From Betaproteobacteria bacterium (lineage in GTDB: Bacteria; Pseudomonadota; Gammaproteobacteria; Burkholderiales; Casimicrobiaceae), in contig JAAFJA010000017.1 in assembly GCA_013298765.1 (NCBI GenBank), positions 1 through 64,000 on the forward strand: DNA of 64,000 nucleotides, given 5' to 3'. The notes below the pieces were generated by a model. The model made no database searches and was not told the origin of the DNA. It saw only the letters and a list, made by a program, of their open reading frames with translations. Positions 1 to 8,053 of this stretch are shown in pieces (within the stretch, counting starts at the first letter, position 1; the number at the start of each line of letters is the position of its first letter). Position numbers and translations under genes: made by a program.

Positions 1-388
1 CCACGATGGTGGCGCAGTTGGCGATGGACCAGAGGACGTCCCCGAGCTCCTCCATGAGCTTGTTCTCGTCGAGCGTCTTGCCGAAGTGGACATGCTTCTT
101 CAGGACGTCCACGACCTCACCGCACTCCCCGGCGAGGCTCATGGCCGCGAGATCGAGGTCGCGAGATCGCATGACCTGCTCCGCTGCAGCGTGCCCCTCG
201 AGCGAGCCGAGCCCGTTGACCTCGAGCCTGCGTGGGAGAGGGTCATCGAGCGTCGTTGTGCGCTTCGCTTCCTTCTGAAAGCCAGAGAGGGTGCGGATGC
301 TCGCAGGCTTCCCTCGTCGCACGCGGCCCTCCGCGCGGATGTCGAGCTCGTTCGCAAGGTCGTCGTCGGTCATGTACTTGATGTCCAT
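1..388 (-). CDS. MazG-like nucleotide pyrophosphohydrolase, 3' end cut by window edge
   Basis: The gene starts with ATG at 388 and runs off the left edge, so its C-terminus is missing (129 codons seen). The last visible part carries the MazG/all-alpha NTP-pyrophosphohydrolase pattern: LAGECGEVVDVLKK, then GKTLDENKLMEELGDVLW. These are the two acidic Mg-binding helices (ExxE, then ELGD). Members hydrolyse (d)NTPs to monophosphates and are common in phages and plasmids. The first ~60 residues are polar and unassigned. It follows the class B paralogue at 434-1066 by 45 bases in the same direction, probably in one operon. A second MazG-like gene lies at 10267-10806. Confidence 0.82.
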   Translation of the reverse strand, partial: MDIKYMTDDDLANELDIRAEGRVRRGKPASIRTLSGFQKEAKRTTTLDDPLPRRLEVNGLGSLEGHAAAEQVMRSRDLDLAAMSLAGECGEVVDVLKKHVHFGKTLDENKLMEELGDVLWSIANCATIV

Positions 389-433
389 CGCGTCTCTCAC
401 TGAAGCATCTGTGACTAGCGCTGAGGACCCAGC

Positions 434-1066
434 TCATGCCATCCATTCGGCGAGCTGTCCAGTCAACAGCGAATTTCCCATAAGCAGGCAGATCTCAGCC
501 TCGGCCTTGGGCTTTGACGCAGAAAAGTCGAGAAGCTGGATGATTGCGGAGGCGTTGCTGGTGACATAGTCGGCAAAATTCAGGTTCAATCGACCATCTG
601 GCAGACGGTCCCCAACCAGATAAGCGACGGCCATCGCTACGTCTTGCTCCCACGGAGATGTCCCGAGCTGATCTGAGAAGTAAGACACCTCACCCATCAC
701 CTTGCAGAATTCAACGCTTGTGAGTCCGTGGACCCATCCTTCGGCAGCCTCGACTGTGGGAAGGTGAGCGACGGCGCTTCCGTACGAAGATCGTCCCAAC
801 GCATCTCTAGCGATCACGCAGGCCATCGCGACGCCCATCTTCGGCGACCAGCCAAGTACCTGGCGAAGAGCGTCCTTCGGGTCGGTCCTGTCCAGGATCC
901 AAGTCGCGATTGCCGTGCGAATGGCCCGGCGATGCGTCTCCGTCCAAGACGAGAGCAGCTCCAGAGGGTCTTTGACTTCCTTCTGGTGGATCTCTTCCCA
1001 TTCGGACCGCTCGCATGCGGGGAGCGCTTCAATCGCCTGGTCGATGGCTTCCTTGATCTCGGGCAT
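434..1066 (-). CDS. Class B helical paralogue (Imm5-like putative immunity protein)
   Basis: A 210-residue, probably all-helical soluble protein and the last of four consecutive class B copies. It has the class signature in order: ERSEWEEIHQ near residue 20, SWTETHRRAIRTAIA near 40, WSPKMGVAMACVIARDAL near 73, VEAAEGWVHGLTS near 105, and a C-terminal LLTGQLAEWMA. No signal peptide or membrane segment is seen. The core (small helix pair, then E-AAE-W-V-G) resembles Imm5-like putative immunity proteins; that assignment is by eye and the biochemical role is unknown. It is the most diverged of this group, and the usual Cys after the G-T-S motif is shifted. A 13-base gap separates it from its upstream neighbour. 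Confidence 0.75.
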   Translation of the reverse strand: MPEIKEAIDQAIEALPACERSEWEEIHQKEVKDPLELLSSWTETHRRAIRTAIATWILDRTDPKDALRQVLGWSPKMGVAMACVIARDALGRSSYGSAVAHLPTVEAAEGWVHGLTSVEFCKVMGEVSYFSDQLGTSPWEQDVAMAVAYLVGDRLPDGRLNLNFADYVTSNASAIIQLLDFSASKPKAEAEICLLMGNSLLTGQLAEWMA

Positions 1067-1079
1067 GGCGTCTACGTCC

Positions 1080-1718
1080 TCACCCGATCCACTCGCCGAC
1101 AGAACCGGTCCGCAAAGACTCTGAGATCACTGAGCAAAGACGGACCCGCTCCATCACCATCACTTTGTGCCAAGGGTCTTCGGGGTTGAATTGCCCCCGA
1201 TACTGATTCGATCCGCTGTTTGCGTCCGCGGCTGCCGCGGATGCGTAGTATGCAGCGTTAGCTGCGCCAGTATCTGGGTAGTCGCAGTAGGCTGCGTATG
1301 CAGCATACGATGCCGAGAACCTGGCGTTCACGGTAGAGAGATCTGTAGACATAGCCATGTAGAACATGGTCTTGCACTCCGTCTCGGTCGCCTTTCCGAT
1401 CACCCATCGCTCCGCCGTCTCGACCGCTCCTATCGCACTCGAGGCGTTTTTCGGCACGAACCGAAGGGCCTCTCGGGCAACGACGCAGGCCAAGGATACG
1501 CCGAGACGGCGGGACCACTGCGCAACCCCAGACAACACAACCATGGCGTCGAGTTGGGAGCATGCGTAGTCCGCGAGCGCCAAGCGCACTGCCAAACGAT
1601 GCTCCGGGGTCCAAGACTTCAGCGAGTCGATGGGGTCTTTGCTGAGTAAGCGGATCTCATCCCACTCGGAGACCTGTTCCGAACCGAGCTTTGCAATGGC
1701 TGGCTCAATGATCTTCAT
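1080..1718 (-). CDS. Class B helical paralogue (Imm5-like)
   Basis: 212 residues starting at ATG 1718 (MKIIEPAIAKLG). This start is chosen because its ATG overlaps the stop of the gene at 1715-2353 (ATGA) and AAGGTGG lies just upstream; the open frame extends further but would overlap the neighbour. Motifs in order: SEWDEIRLL, SWTPEHRLAVRLALADYACS, QWSRRLGVSLACVVAREAL, AVETAERWVIGKATETEC, an Ala/Tyr-rich stretch, and the tail SLRTGSVGEWIG. The Ala/Tyr-rich segment (about residues 125-165) is where class members differ most. Function unknown; the immunity-like assignment is inferred. Confidence 0.8.
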   Translation of the reverse strand: MKIIEPAIAKLGSEQVSEWDEIRLLSKDPIDSLKSWTPEHRLAVRLALADYACSQLDAMVVLSGVAQWSRRLGVSLACVVAREALRFVPKNASSAIGAVETAERWVIGKATETECKTMFYMAMSTDLSTVNARFSASYAAYAAYCDYPDTGAANAAYYASAAAADANSGSNQYRGQFNPEDPWHKVMVMERVRLCSVISESLRTGSVGEWIG

Positions 1719-2353
1719 GGCCACCTTCTTCCAGAAGCTGGCTCGAGGTGGCTGCGAGCTTGCGCTAGCACGTCGAGAGCTTGTGCGATTTCTTCTGCGA
1801 TGAAGATGCAGCGGCGGCGAAGCTCTGGCTTCGTCGATCCACTCTGAGAAATGTTGACACAAGCGCTCACTGCGCTGTGGTAAGCGCGAGAAGGCATCTT
1901 GGCTATCGCGTAAGCCGCAAAGGCTGATCTTTCGACGTCTCCGCGATAAGTGACATAGATTGAATAAGCTCCACTAGCAGCCGCCATGCACTCAACCTCC
2001 GTGGACTCCGCTAGCACCCATCGCTCGGACGCCTCGATTGCTCCATTGACAAGAGGCTGCTCCGTCAGAATGACAGGGTACATCTGGCGTGCAACCCGGC
2101 AGGCGAGCCAGACGCCGAGCCTCCTCGACCACGCCGAGATCTCTATCAGCAGGTCGCGAGCATCTTCGCTCGCGAGTGCATAGTCGTGGAGCGCGATTTC
2201 TACTGCTCGCCTGGCCTCTGGGGTCCACTGCGCAATCAACGAGCACCAGTCTCCATCGTGAGACGCGTGAGCCTCGTCCCATTCGGAGCGCTGCTCTGAA
2301 CCGAGGCTCGCAACGGCGAGATAGATCTTGGACGGCAGACAGATGCTGTTCAT
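1715..2353 (-). CDS. Class B helical paralogue (Imm5-like), diverged tail
   Basis: 212 residues from ATG 2353. Motifs: RSEWDEAHAS, QWTPEARRAVEIALHDYAL, AWSRRLGVWLACRVARQMY, AIEASERWVLAESTEVEC. The tail departs from the usual RTGSVGEWIG: it ends in LAQARSHLEPASGRRWP, so the C-terminus was either replaced or frameshifted. The stop overlaps the next start by ATGA, implying translational coupling. Role unknown. Confidence 0.75.
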   Translation of the reverse strand: MNSICLPSKIYLAVASLGSEQRSEWDEAHASHDGDWCSLIAQWTPEARRAVEIALHDYALASEDARDLLIEISAWSRRLGVWLACRVARQMYPVILTEQPLVNGAIEASERWVLAESTEVECMAAASGAYSIYVTYRGDVERSAFAAYAIAKMPSRAYHSAVSACVNISQSGSTKPELRRRCIFIAEEIAQALDVLAQARSHLEPASGRRWP

Positions 2354-2367
2354 AGAGATTCTGCCTT

Positions 2368-3012
2368 TTACCCGATCCAGTCGCTGACTGCGCCAGTGCG
2401 AAGGGATTCCGCGATCACAGGGCAGAGGCGCCACAGCTCTTCACGGCGACCATCTTCGAACGAGGGCGTCTCGTAAGCGGCGGCCGTGGCGGCGCTATAG
2501 GCAGCATTGTTCATGTAGGCTAGCGCCGCCAACGTGTCGTCGAGATAAGACGCAGCATAAGCCACGGATCTGGCGACGAAGAACGCTGAGTATCTGGCGT
2601 CGGTCGGCCCTTCTGGGAAGGATGAGTTAGCGCAGACCCTGCACTGCTCTGCAGTTGCTTCTCCGCGCACCCAGAACTCCGAGTAGGCGATTGCTTTTCG
2701 CGGAATCCAATCCGGTTCCAACAGATGCCTGGATGCCCTGCGAGCAATAACGCACCCCAGCGCAACGCCCATCCGATGGGACCAACATGTGATCGAGCTC
2801 AGAACTCGTCTCACATCCGTCGACGAGGAGGCGTAATCGGCGAGCGCAGTGCGGACTGAGAGTCGGTGTTCAGGAGTCCAAGCATCGAGTGTGTCGAGGG
2901 GGTCTTGAGCGCCACGCTGCAGCTCGGACCACTCGAACTGCTGCTCCCTCGGAAGGGCTGAGATGCACAGCGAGACGATCCGTTCTGCCGCTCGGCGGTT
3001 CCTTCGCGTCAC
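2368..3012 (-). CDS. Class B helical paralogue (Imm5-like)
   Basis: 214 residues with a GTG start at 3012, 12 bases after the sigma-like gene. It is a textbook class B copy: QQFEWSELQRG, AWTPEHRLSVRTALADYASS, CWSHRMGVALGCVIARRA, YSEFWVRGEATAEQC, and the tail VIAESLRTGAVSDWIG. The central variable region is rich in Ala and Tyr. It ends in TAA. It is the most upstream of the four-copy block at 434-3012. No enzyme motif is visible. Confidence 0.8.
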   Translation of the reverse strand: MTRRNRRAAERIVSLCISALPREQQFEWSELQRGAQDPLDTLDAWTPEHRLSVRTALADYASSSTDVRRVLSSITCWSHRMGVALGCVIARRASRHLLEPDWIPRKAIAYSEFWVRGEATAEQCRVCANSSFPEGPTDARYSAFFVARSVAYAASYLDDTLAALAYMNNAAYSAATAAAYETPSFEDGRREELWRLCPVIAESLRTGAVSDWIG

Positions 3013-3024
3013 GACTCATCTCCA

Positions 3025-3735
3025 TCATTCTCCAGGGTCGAGGCCAATGCTGTGGTCGATTTCGCTCTCGATCTCGTTCCGAGGGACTCGTCGCGGGACC
3101 ATGGAGTCCAAGACGTTGTCGGAGGACAGCAAGATCGCCTCCATGGCGTGGATGGCCTGAGCATCGCGAGTGGAAGACTCGGTCTCGTCTGTCTCTTTGT
3201 CAACAGCACGTACCAAGTCGACTAGTTTTGAGATCGCGGCGAGACCATCGGCCTCGATCTGTCGGACCCGCTCCTTGGTGACCCCCATGATGACGCCGAC
3301 CTCTTCCAGGGTGAGCCCGCCCCGCTCCGTGGTTCGCAGGGTGCAGGTCTCCGACATGGCTTCGAGATCGACGCCCCTTCCGTCTTTTGAGGCGAAGTTC
3401 AGCCTGATCGCCCCAGTTCTCCTGGAGACATCGATCCCGAGGTGCCAGACGCAGGACAGGTAAGGGCAACGGTTCCCTTCGGTCGCCAATCGGAGATCCT
3501 GACAGTCTCCATAGGTCATCGGGCGCCCGTCATCGGCATCTTCTCGTGTCCGCTTGGCTCGCTCCTCCTCGATTCGAGCCCGCTCGCGCTTGCTGACCCT
3601 CTGGACAGAGACTGTGCTGGATCTCCGCTTGCGCCGGCGCTTCGACGGCAGCTCCGTGGAGGTCTCTGCGGAGAGAACGGAGAGCGAGGATGCCCCGTCG
3701 CTCTTCTCGGGAGTCGCGCTCGAGTCGTTGCTCAC
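3025..3735 (-). CDS. Sigma-region-4-like HTH DNA-binding protein
   Basis: 236 residues from GTG 3735, chosen because it overlaps the stop of the membrane protein at 3732-4061 (GTGA). Residues 1-80 are basic and probably disordered. A CPYLSCVWHLGIDV motif (CxxxxC-HL) follows around residue 110. Then comes a sigma-70 region 4 helix-turn-helix, GLTLEEVGVIMGVTKERVRQIE. Proteins of this layout are, to my knowledge, typical of myxobacteria. It lacks regions 2 and 3 and so cannot act as a normal sigma factor alone; a role as a DNA-binding regulator or sigma fragment is inferred. It sits in the middle of the leftward operon and could regulate it. Confidence 0.75.
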   Translation of the reverse strand: MSNDSSATPEKSDGASSLSVLSAETSTELPSKRRRKRRSSTVSVQRVSKRERARIEEERAKRTREDADDGRPMTYGDCQDLRLATEGNRCPYLSCVWHLGIDVSRRTGAIRLNFASKDGRGVDLEAMSETCTLRTTERGGLTLEEVGVIMGVTKERVRQIEADGLAAISKLVDLVRAVDKETDETESSTRDAQAIHAMEAILLSSDNVLDSMVPRRVPRNEIESEIDHSIGLDPGE

Positions 3736-4061
3736 GCAGCCTTTTCCTCCCTCCGGGGCAGGGCACGGAATCCCAAGAACGCTGCCGCGACGAGCAAGAG
3801 GGAGGCGAGCGCGAAGAACCCAACGGCCCAAGCGGTCTCTCCGAAGGCCCAGCATGACCAACAGGGCAGGAAGAACATCATGGAGGTCGGCGGCAGGGCG
3901 AGGAGGAGAGAGAGGACCCAGTAGTGGAGGTCGCCGTTCACGTCCCGGACCTCGATGCTCGCTTGCCTGGTCGGCTTCTCCACGCTCACGACGGCGAGCT
4001 CGGCGCGCACTCGATCGAGCTCGACGCGAAGCTCGGTGACCTCATCCTTCTCTCGGTACAT
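3732..4061 (-). CDS. Small membrane protein with N-terminal coiled coil
   Basis: 109 residues from ATG 4061 (MYREKDEVTELRV). Residues 4-35 have a heptad-like pattern (VTELRVELDRVRAEL) typical of a short coiled coil. Two hydrophobic helices follow, about 50-70 (WVLSLLLALPPTSMMFFLPC) and 75-97 (AVGFFALASLLLVAAAFLGF), and then a basic tail. An inner-membrane hairpin protein is predicted, function unknown. The stop overlaps the GTG start of the sigma-like gene, so the two are probably co-translated. Confidence 0.7.
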   Translation of the reverse strand: MYREKDEVTELRVELDRVRAELAVVSVEKPTRQASIEVRDVNGDLHYWVLSLLLALPPTSMMFFLPCWSCWAFGETAWAVGFFALASLLLVAAAFLGFRALPRREEKAA

Positions 4062-4071
4062 GCTCGAGCTC

Positions 4072-4932
4072 CTATCGCTCGACCAGGTCGACGGTGGCAA
4101 GGGAAGCGCACGCGGAAGGCTCGCGAACCCCGGCCTTCGAGCGGTGATTGCTACCGAGCACGACGAACGGCATCGTCACTCGGCAGGCAAGCGCGACGGC
4201 GGCCCTCTTCGCTCGCTCGATGGTTGCGTCTTTCAGCTCGCGCATCTCGAGCTCTTGAGCGTCGCCATTGTCGTCGTACACGGTGACCGCGCAAACCCAG
4301 TCTCCGACGTGCGATGTCGAGGCCGTTTTGACGTAGTCATCGAGCGACATGTCTGGCGAGACGGAGAGCTCGAGATGGCCAATCCAAGCCAGCTCGAATC
4401 CTGCCTCATCGACGCTCGTCCAGCCGCTGACGAACCGATTCGTTGGCTCCTTCGTCTCTGCCAGAAGAGCGTCGACTGTGGCGAGCTGCTCAGACCCAAA
4501 GATCTGAGAGAACCACGCATCGTCTGCGGCTTTCTTTCGGCTCAATGACGAGTCGCCATCTGCGGACGCTCCTCCTTCCGCACCGACGGGCGAAGGCTGC
4601 TCTCCGCCGCCGTCGCCTTCCGAGCACGAGCAGCTGTTGTAGTTCACGAAGTCGTGAGAGTATCCCGTCGGCGAGTGGCTGTAGTCGTTCGGACCCTCTC
4701 CGCAGTGGCAGATCAGCTCGACGCGCGCGAAACAGCGCATACAGTACGCATGTTCGGCTCCTGGCTCGCGGCTGCCCATCGCGTCTGCGACCGCCGCGAA
4801 AGCCTTCTCCAGCGCCGCACATGCTTCGCGCAGATCCAAGTCTCTTTCCTGTGCCTCGGCATAGGCGTCGTAGTCGCCGTGGATGACTCGGTCGTCGTAG
4901 TCCCAAGGCACAAAACGCTCGTAGTCGTTCAT
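4072..4932 (-). CDS. Hypothetical protein with Cys pairs, nucleoid or phage-like
   Basis: 286 residues from ATG 4932, which overlaps the stop of the DUF3850 gene (ATGA). It is acidic. Cys motifs CMRCFARVELICHC near residue 90 and NSCSCSEGD near 120 could bind a metal. The C-terminal half, from FSQIFGSEQL onward, reads as a folded alpha/beta domain with the segment VGDWVCAVTVYDDNGDAQE. I do not recognise a family. It is transcribed with small Cys-containing neighbours and may be an accessory protein of the same element. No signal peptide. Confidence 0.6.
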   Translation of the reverse strand: MNDYERFVPWDYDDRVIHGDYDAYAEAQERDLDLREACAALEKAFAAVADAMGSREPGAEHAYCMRCFARVELICHCGEGPNDYSHSPTGYSHDFVNYNSCSCSEGDGGGEQPSPVGAEGGASADGDSSLSRKKAADDAWFSQIFGSEQLATVDALLAETKEPTNRFVSGWTSVDEAGFELAWIGHLELSVSPDMSLDDYVKTASTSHVGDWVCAVTVYDDNGDAQELEMRELKDATIERAKRAAVALACRVTMPFVVLGSNHRSKAGVREPSACASLATVDLVER

Positions 4933-5378
4933 GTCCGATCCTTCTTCTCGTTCTTGGAACGCGCCGAGATGGCTTCCGCGATCTTGGTGGCCGCGCAAAA
5001 CGCGGCCTTATGCTGCCAGTATTCTTCTTCCAGCCTGGAATACTGCACACGGTCGAGTTCAGACTGTTTAGCCACAGATATCGCGATGTCCCGGCACGCA
5101 TCTCTCTCGGCAGAGACGGCTTGAGTCGCATACAATCCGAGATGCTCGAAGGAGAGCATTGCGTACCCTGGCGTGAGCGCTTCGAATTGCTCGAGCACAT
5201 GCGTCACACGCACGATGAAGGAGCGCCCCGTGTAGCCGATCTCGGGGTCGTATTCCTTGAGTAGCAGCTGATCGCCGACCTTGAAGTCTCGGTCGTTCTT
5301 GCGCAAGTCCGCGCGCTTCGCTCCTCTGCAGACCTCGTCGAAGTACGGCTGCGTCGTCTTCAGCTCGTGCATCTTCAT
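4929..5378 (-). CDS. DUF3850 / ASCH-like (PUA-fold) domain protein
   Basis: 149 residues from ATG 5378. The N-terminal ~75 residues match DUF3850, an ASCH-related PUA-like fold: HELKTTQPYFDEVCRGAKR, then DLRKNDRDFKVGDQLLLKEY, DPEIGYTGRSFIVRVTHVL and PGYAMLSF. Such domains are frequent in phages and are thought to bind RNA or modified nucleic acid. The C-terminal ~60 residues are helical and charged. Both ends are coupled to neighbours by ATGA overlaps. Family assignment is confident; the biological role is not established. Confidence 0.85.
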   Translation of the reverse strand: MKMHELKTTQPYFDEVCRGAKRADLRKNDRDFKVGDQLLLKEYDPEIGYTGRSFIVRVTHVLEQFEALTPGYAMLSFEHLGLYATQAVSAERDACRDIAISVAKQSELDRVQYSRLEEEYWQHKAAFCAATKIAEAISARSKNEKKDRT

Positions 5379-5569
5379 CGCAGGTCCTCGCCACCGAACG
5401 AGCACGACTGACAGAGAATCACTCCTTCGTCGTCTGTGTCCCATCCTTGTCGATCGGCTGCCGCCACGGCGGCTTTGGGAGACGGCCAAGCGTGAATTTG
5501 GTTCTCAAACAGCGGATCGCCGCACTCGTCGCAGCTCACTCCGTACATCGTTTCGATCGGCATGCTCAT
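5375..5569 (-). CDS. Small zinc-ribbon-like protein
   Basis: 64 residues. Two Cys pairs, CDECG near residue 13 and CQSC near 53, suggest a four-Cys zinc site. Otherwise unrecognised. Its stop overlaps the DUF3850 start (ATGA), which supports it as a real gene despite its size. Probably an accessory protein of the leftward operon. Confidence 0.65.
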   Translation of the reverse strand: MSMPIETMYGVSCDECGDPLFENQIHAWPSPKAAVAAADRQGWDTDDEGVILCQSCSFGGEDLR

Positions 5570-5657
5570 TGCTCCTCTGAATCTCTGATCTGCAGTTCTG
5601 CGCGAGATAGCGATCCTGCGCGAGCGCAGCTGGCTCAGATCTTCCCTGTGGACGGCA

Positions 5658-5990
5658 TCACTTTTTCCACTGCTCTTCGAGCCGATCGGCGAGTTGCCTC
5701 ATCGCGCTTGCCGCCTCTGGGTATCCGCTGCGCTGGCAGCTGACGCTCTCGTCGCAGATGGCTTCGATCAACTCACTGCGCTCACCGGCGATGGCGACGC
5801 TGACGTTTGGCCTCGCGTTGACGAGCTCGAGCAGGCCGCGCGCGTCGTCGAGACGCACCGAGTGCCCGTCTTCGAAGTGTCCCTCGGATCTGCAGCACTC
5901 ATCGCACGCGAGCACGTACGGATCTCCCTCCGACGTGGCCATGTACACCGCTGGCCTGTCGCAGTATTCGCACTTCGTTTCGGATTTCAT
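5658..5990 (-). CDS. Small Cys-rich hypothetical protein
   Basis: 110 residues from ATG 5990 (MKSETKCEYCDRPAVY). Two Cys pairs, CEYC and CDECC, in the first 40 residues suggest a zinc ribbon. The rest is helical, with a conserved-looking ARPNVSVAIAGERSELIEAI segment. It overlaps the upstream gene by ATGA. An 88-base gap follows before the next gene. Function unknown. Confidence 0.6.
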   Translation of the reverse strand: MKSETKCEYCDRPAVYMATSEGDPYVLACDECCRSEGHFEDGHSVRLDDARGLLELVNARPNVSVAIAGERSELIEAICDESVSCQRSGYPEAASAMRQLADRLEEQWKK

Positions 5991-6460
5991 CGCGATGCCT
6001 CTTCCTTCGAGCGTGCTTCGATCCAAGCGAGCAGCTCAGACAGAACGCTCGGCGCCTCGTAGTTCGCCGCGTATCTCGCGCCCAACACTGCGTTCCACTC
6101 TGCGCGTTCTTGCTCGATCTTCACGCGGAACGCCGCGCGCTCAGCCGTCACGGCTTCGGCGATGCGCTGCTCCACCTCTTCTTCGGTGATGGCGATCGCG
6201 TCGCCTCCAGCGTATTCGACTCGCTCTTTCCCGTCGTGCTCGTGGATCGTGTAGGCGTTGCCAGCGTCTTCGATCGAGAGCTTCGCGTGTTCGCCATTGG
6301 CCTTCTCGCCGAGTGTCTCGACGCACTTGATCAACAGTGGGTCGTGACGAGGCGCGTCCTCTGGACAGTCGCAGTGCTTCCATCCTCGCTCGCGCAGCCA
6401 AGCGATCGCTTCCTCGCTCAACCCGAATCCTCCGTAGCGGCGATTGATCACGACCCTCAT
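5987..6460 (-). CDS. Conserved phage-type hypothetical protein (MRVVINRRYGGFGLS family)
   Basis: 157 residues from ATG 6460. The N-terminus MRVVINRRYGGFGLSEEAI, a middle RHDPLLIKCVETLGEKANG and IHEHDGKERVEY form a pattern I recognise from small uncharacterised proteins of phages and plasmids (usual form MKVVINxCYGGFSLS...). The last ~50 residues are a charged helix. No catalytic motif is visible. ATGA overlaps at both ends place it inside the polycistron. Confidence 0.7.
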   Translation of the reverse strand: MRVVINRRYGGFGLSEEAIAWLRERGWKHCDCPEDAPRHDPLLIKCVETLGEKANGEHAKLSIEDAGNAYTIHEHDGKERVEYAGGDAIAITEEEVEQRIAEAVTAERAAFRVKIEQERAEWNAVLGARYAANYEAPSVLSELLAWIEARSKEEASR

Positions 6461-6945
6461 CGCGCACCTTCCTCTGAGCGCGCGTCGAGCCAGTCGAGGG
6501 CTTCGGTCAGCGCTCGCTGCTGCGAAGCATCGATGGACAGGCGCCACTCCAGGCGAAGTCGCTCGATGTCCGCGCGAAACGCTGCACGCTCAGCAGCAAC
6601 AGCTTCGGAGCGCTCTCGCTCGATCATCGGAATCGCCTGCTCCAGAAGTTCGCCCAGACCCCGGAAGGCTTCAGACAGCCGAGCGCACGCGTCGCTTAAG
6701 TTGAACTCCTGCACAAAACGAACGCTAGACTCTTCTGCCTGTTCGGCGGTATCGAACGTGTCTTTGCCGACCCGAAAGTATCCGACGCTCGTGGCCGCAT
6801 ACCACCGTTCCTTGTTCTTGCTCACCCAGATCCTGACATTCGTTGGCTCGCCGAACGATTCGCAGATTGCCGTGAGCTTGTACGAGGTATCGGTGACACG
6901 AATCCGCCCAAGATCACTGCGCTGAAGTTTTCCAAGATCAATCAT
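6457..6945 (-). CDS. Hypothetical protein with helical C-terminus
   Basis: 162 residues from ATG 6945, chosen for the strong GAGGAGAAAG ribosome site just upstream; the frame is open further. The N-terminal ~70 residues look like a small beta-rich domain with KNKERWYAATSVGYFRVGK. The C-terminal half is a long charged helix that resembles the tail of the preceding protein (AERAAFRADIERLRLEW against AERAAFRVKIEQERAEW), so the two genes share a module. Function unknown. Confidence 0.65.
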   Translation of the reverse strand: MIDLGKLQRSDLGRIRVTDTSYKLTAICESFGEPTNVRIWVSKNKERWYAATSVGYFRVGKDTFDTAEQAEESSVRFVQEFNLSDACARLSEAFRGLGELLEQAIPMIERERSEAVAAERAAFRADIERLRLEWRLSIDASQQRALTEALDWLDARSEEGAR

Positions 6946-7022
6946 CGTCTTTCTCCTCGCTGAACTCCTGCGCTTCATCTCCCGCGAGACCCATGTCTGC
7001 AGCGCGACGAAAGGCTGTCGTC

Positions 7023-7262
7023 TTAGCCGCAGTCTTTCAGGGCCTGAGCGGCTTCGTTGCAACCGCGGAACGGCGGGCAGTCGACATATTGACCGCTGGC
7101 GTGGATTTCGAGCCGACGGATAGCTCGCGCGCGATCGCCTCCAGCCCAGTCCAAGTACAGACCAGCGATCAGTCTGGCGTTTCCGTCACAGTCTATTGTC
7201 CGTGGGCGGCCAGCCTTGACCCAGGCGTCGAGCAGTTCTTGTTCTTTATTCGTCATCGTCAT
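7023..7262 (-). CDS. Small hypothetical protein
   Basis: 79 residues from ATG 7262, behind GGAGAAGCG; ATG 7256 is an alternative start. It contains the pattern ELLDAWVKAGRPRTIDCDGNARLIAGLYLDWAGGDRARA and then CPPFRGC near the end, with no recognised family. It ends in TAA. A 77-base gap separates it from the next gene in the operon. Confidence 0.55.
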   Translation of the reverse strand: MTMTNKEQELLDAWVKAGRPRTIDCDGNARLIAGLYLDWAGGDRARAIRRLEIHASGQYVDCPPFRGCNEAAQALKDCG

Positions 7263-7298
7263 CTCGCTTCTCCGTGTATGTGGCAATGATTCGACGAC

Positions 7299-7652
7299 TC
7301 AGACCGCTGTCGCCTGGTCATCAGTGACAGGCTTCGCCTTTGGGCACTTCGGGACCTTCGCAGATCGGCCGCCGTCATGCGTCCTGTAGATCGCGAGGCC
7401 GCCCAGCGTCGACCGACGCATGTCGCAGAGCTTGCATGCGGCGAAGCCCGTCGAGACACCTTCCATGCTGTGCCCGTTTTCAGAGCAATCTCTGCAGAGT
7501 CGACACTCGTGGCAAAGCTCTCCGCGCTTCCCGCGGTACGCTCTGGCGCCAAGCGCCTTCGCCATACGCTTGGCCTCCGCGATCGACCCCGCGCCGACCA
7601 CAAAGCGATCCATGCACGAGTCGCAGTCGATGTCGACCGTTGAGAGGATCAC
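7299..7652 (-). CDS. Cys-rich metal-binding-like small protein
   Basis: 117 residues from GTG 7652, chosen because it overlaps the stop of 7649-7867 (GTGA). It is very Cys-rich: DCDSCMDRF, CHECRLCRDC and CKLCDMRR, enough for two or three zinc sites. No enzymatic motif. The Cys spacing resembles treble-clef or ribbon modules, but I cannot name a family. Confidence 0.6.
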   Translation of the reverse strand: MILSTVDIDCDSCMDRFVVGAGSIAEAKRMAKALGARAYRGKRGELCHECRLCRDCSENGHSMEGVSTGFAACKLCDMRRSTLGGLAIYRTHDGGRSAKVPKCPKAKPVTDDQATAV

Positions 7653-7867
7653 GCCGATCCGCCTTGTCTCTGGCTGCCGTCTGGGTTGAGACCAGCTCGG
7701 ATGTTCGCGTCGCACGCGAGACACCACCCAGCGCAGTCGCCGACCTCGTCGACCGCGTGCCGAGGGAGCTCTTGCAGGGACCGTTCCGTCTGCCGAGACG
7801 GCTGTGCCGTGTCGGATCCGCATTTGGAAGGCTCTTTCTTCCAAGAATCATGATGCTCGCTGAGCAT
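7649..7867 (-). CDS. Small hypothetical protein with a single CLAC motif
   Basis: 72 residues. Apart from HAVDEVGDCAGWCLACDANI there is nothing distinctive. It is kept because its stop overlaps the next start by GTGA, the pattern used throughout this operon. A TTGACT box lies 75 bases upstream on this strand (7944-7949) and may start transcription here. Confidence 0.5.
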   Translation of the reverse strand: MLSEHHDSWKKEPSKCGSDTAQPSRQTERSLQELPRHAVDEVGDCAGWCLACDANIRAGLNPDGSQRQGGSA

Positions 7868-8053
7868 GCTGGCCTCATTACTTCCAGAATGACCATCCCG
7901 GTGTACTTCCGGTCTCGATTACCTTCGGCCTCGTCATCAAAAAAGTCAACAGACGGACGTAGTGAAATCGACGATTCTGTCTTATCTGCTCATATCTGGT
8001 CTTCAGCTCGCCTGACCAACACCGGACCGCCAGCTGGATGGTCGATTTCGTGG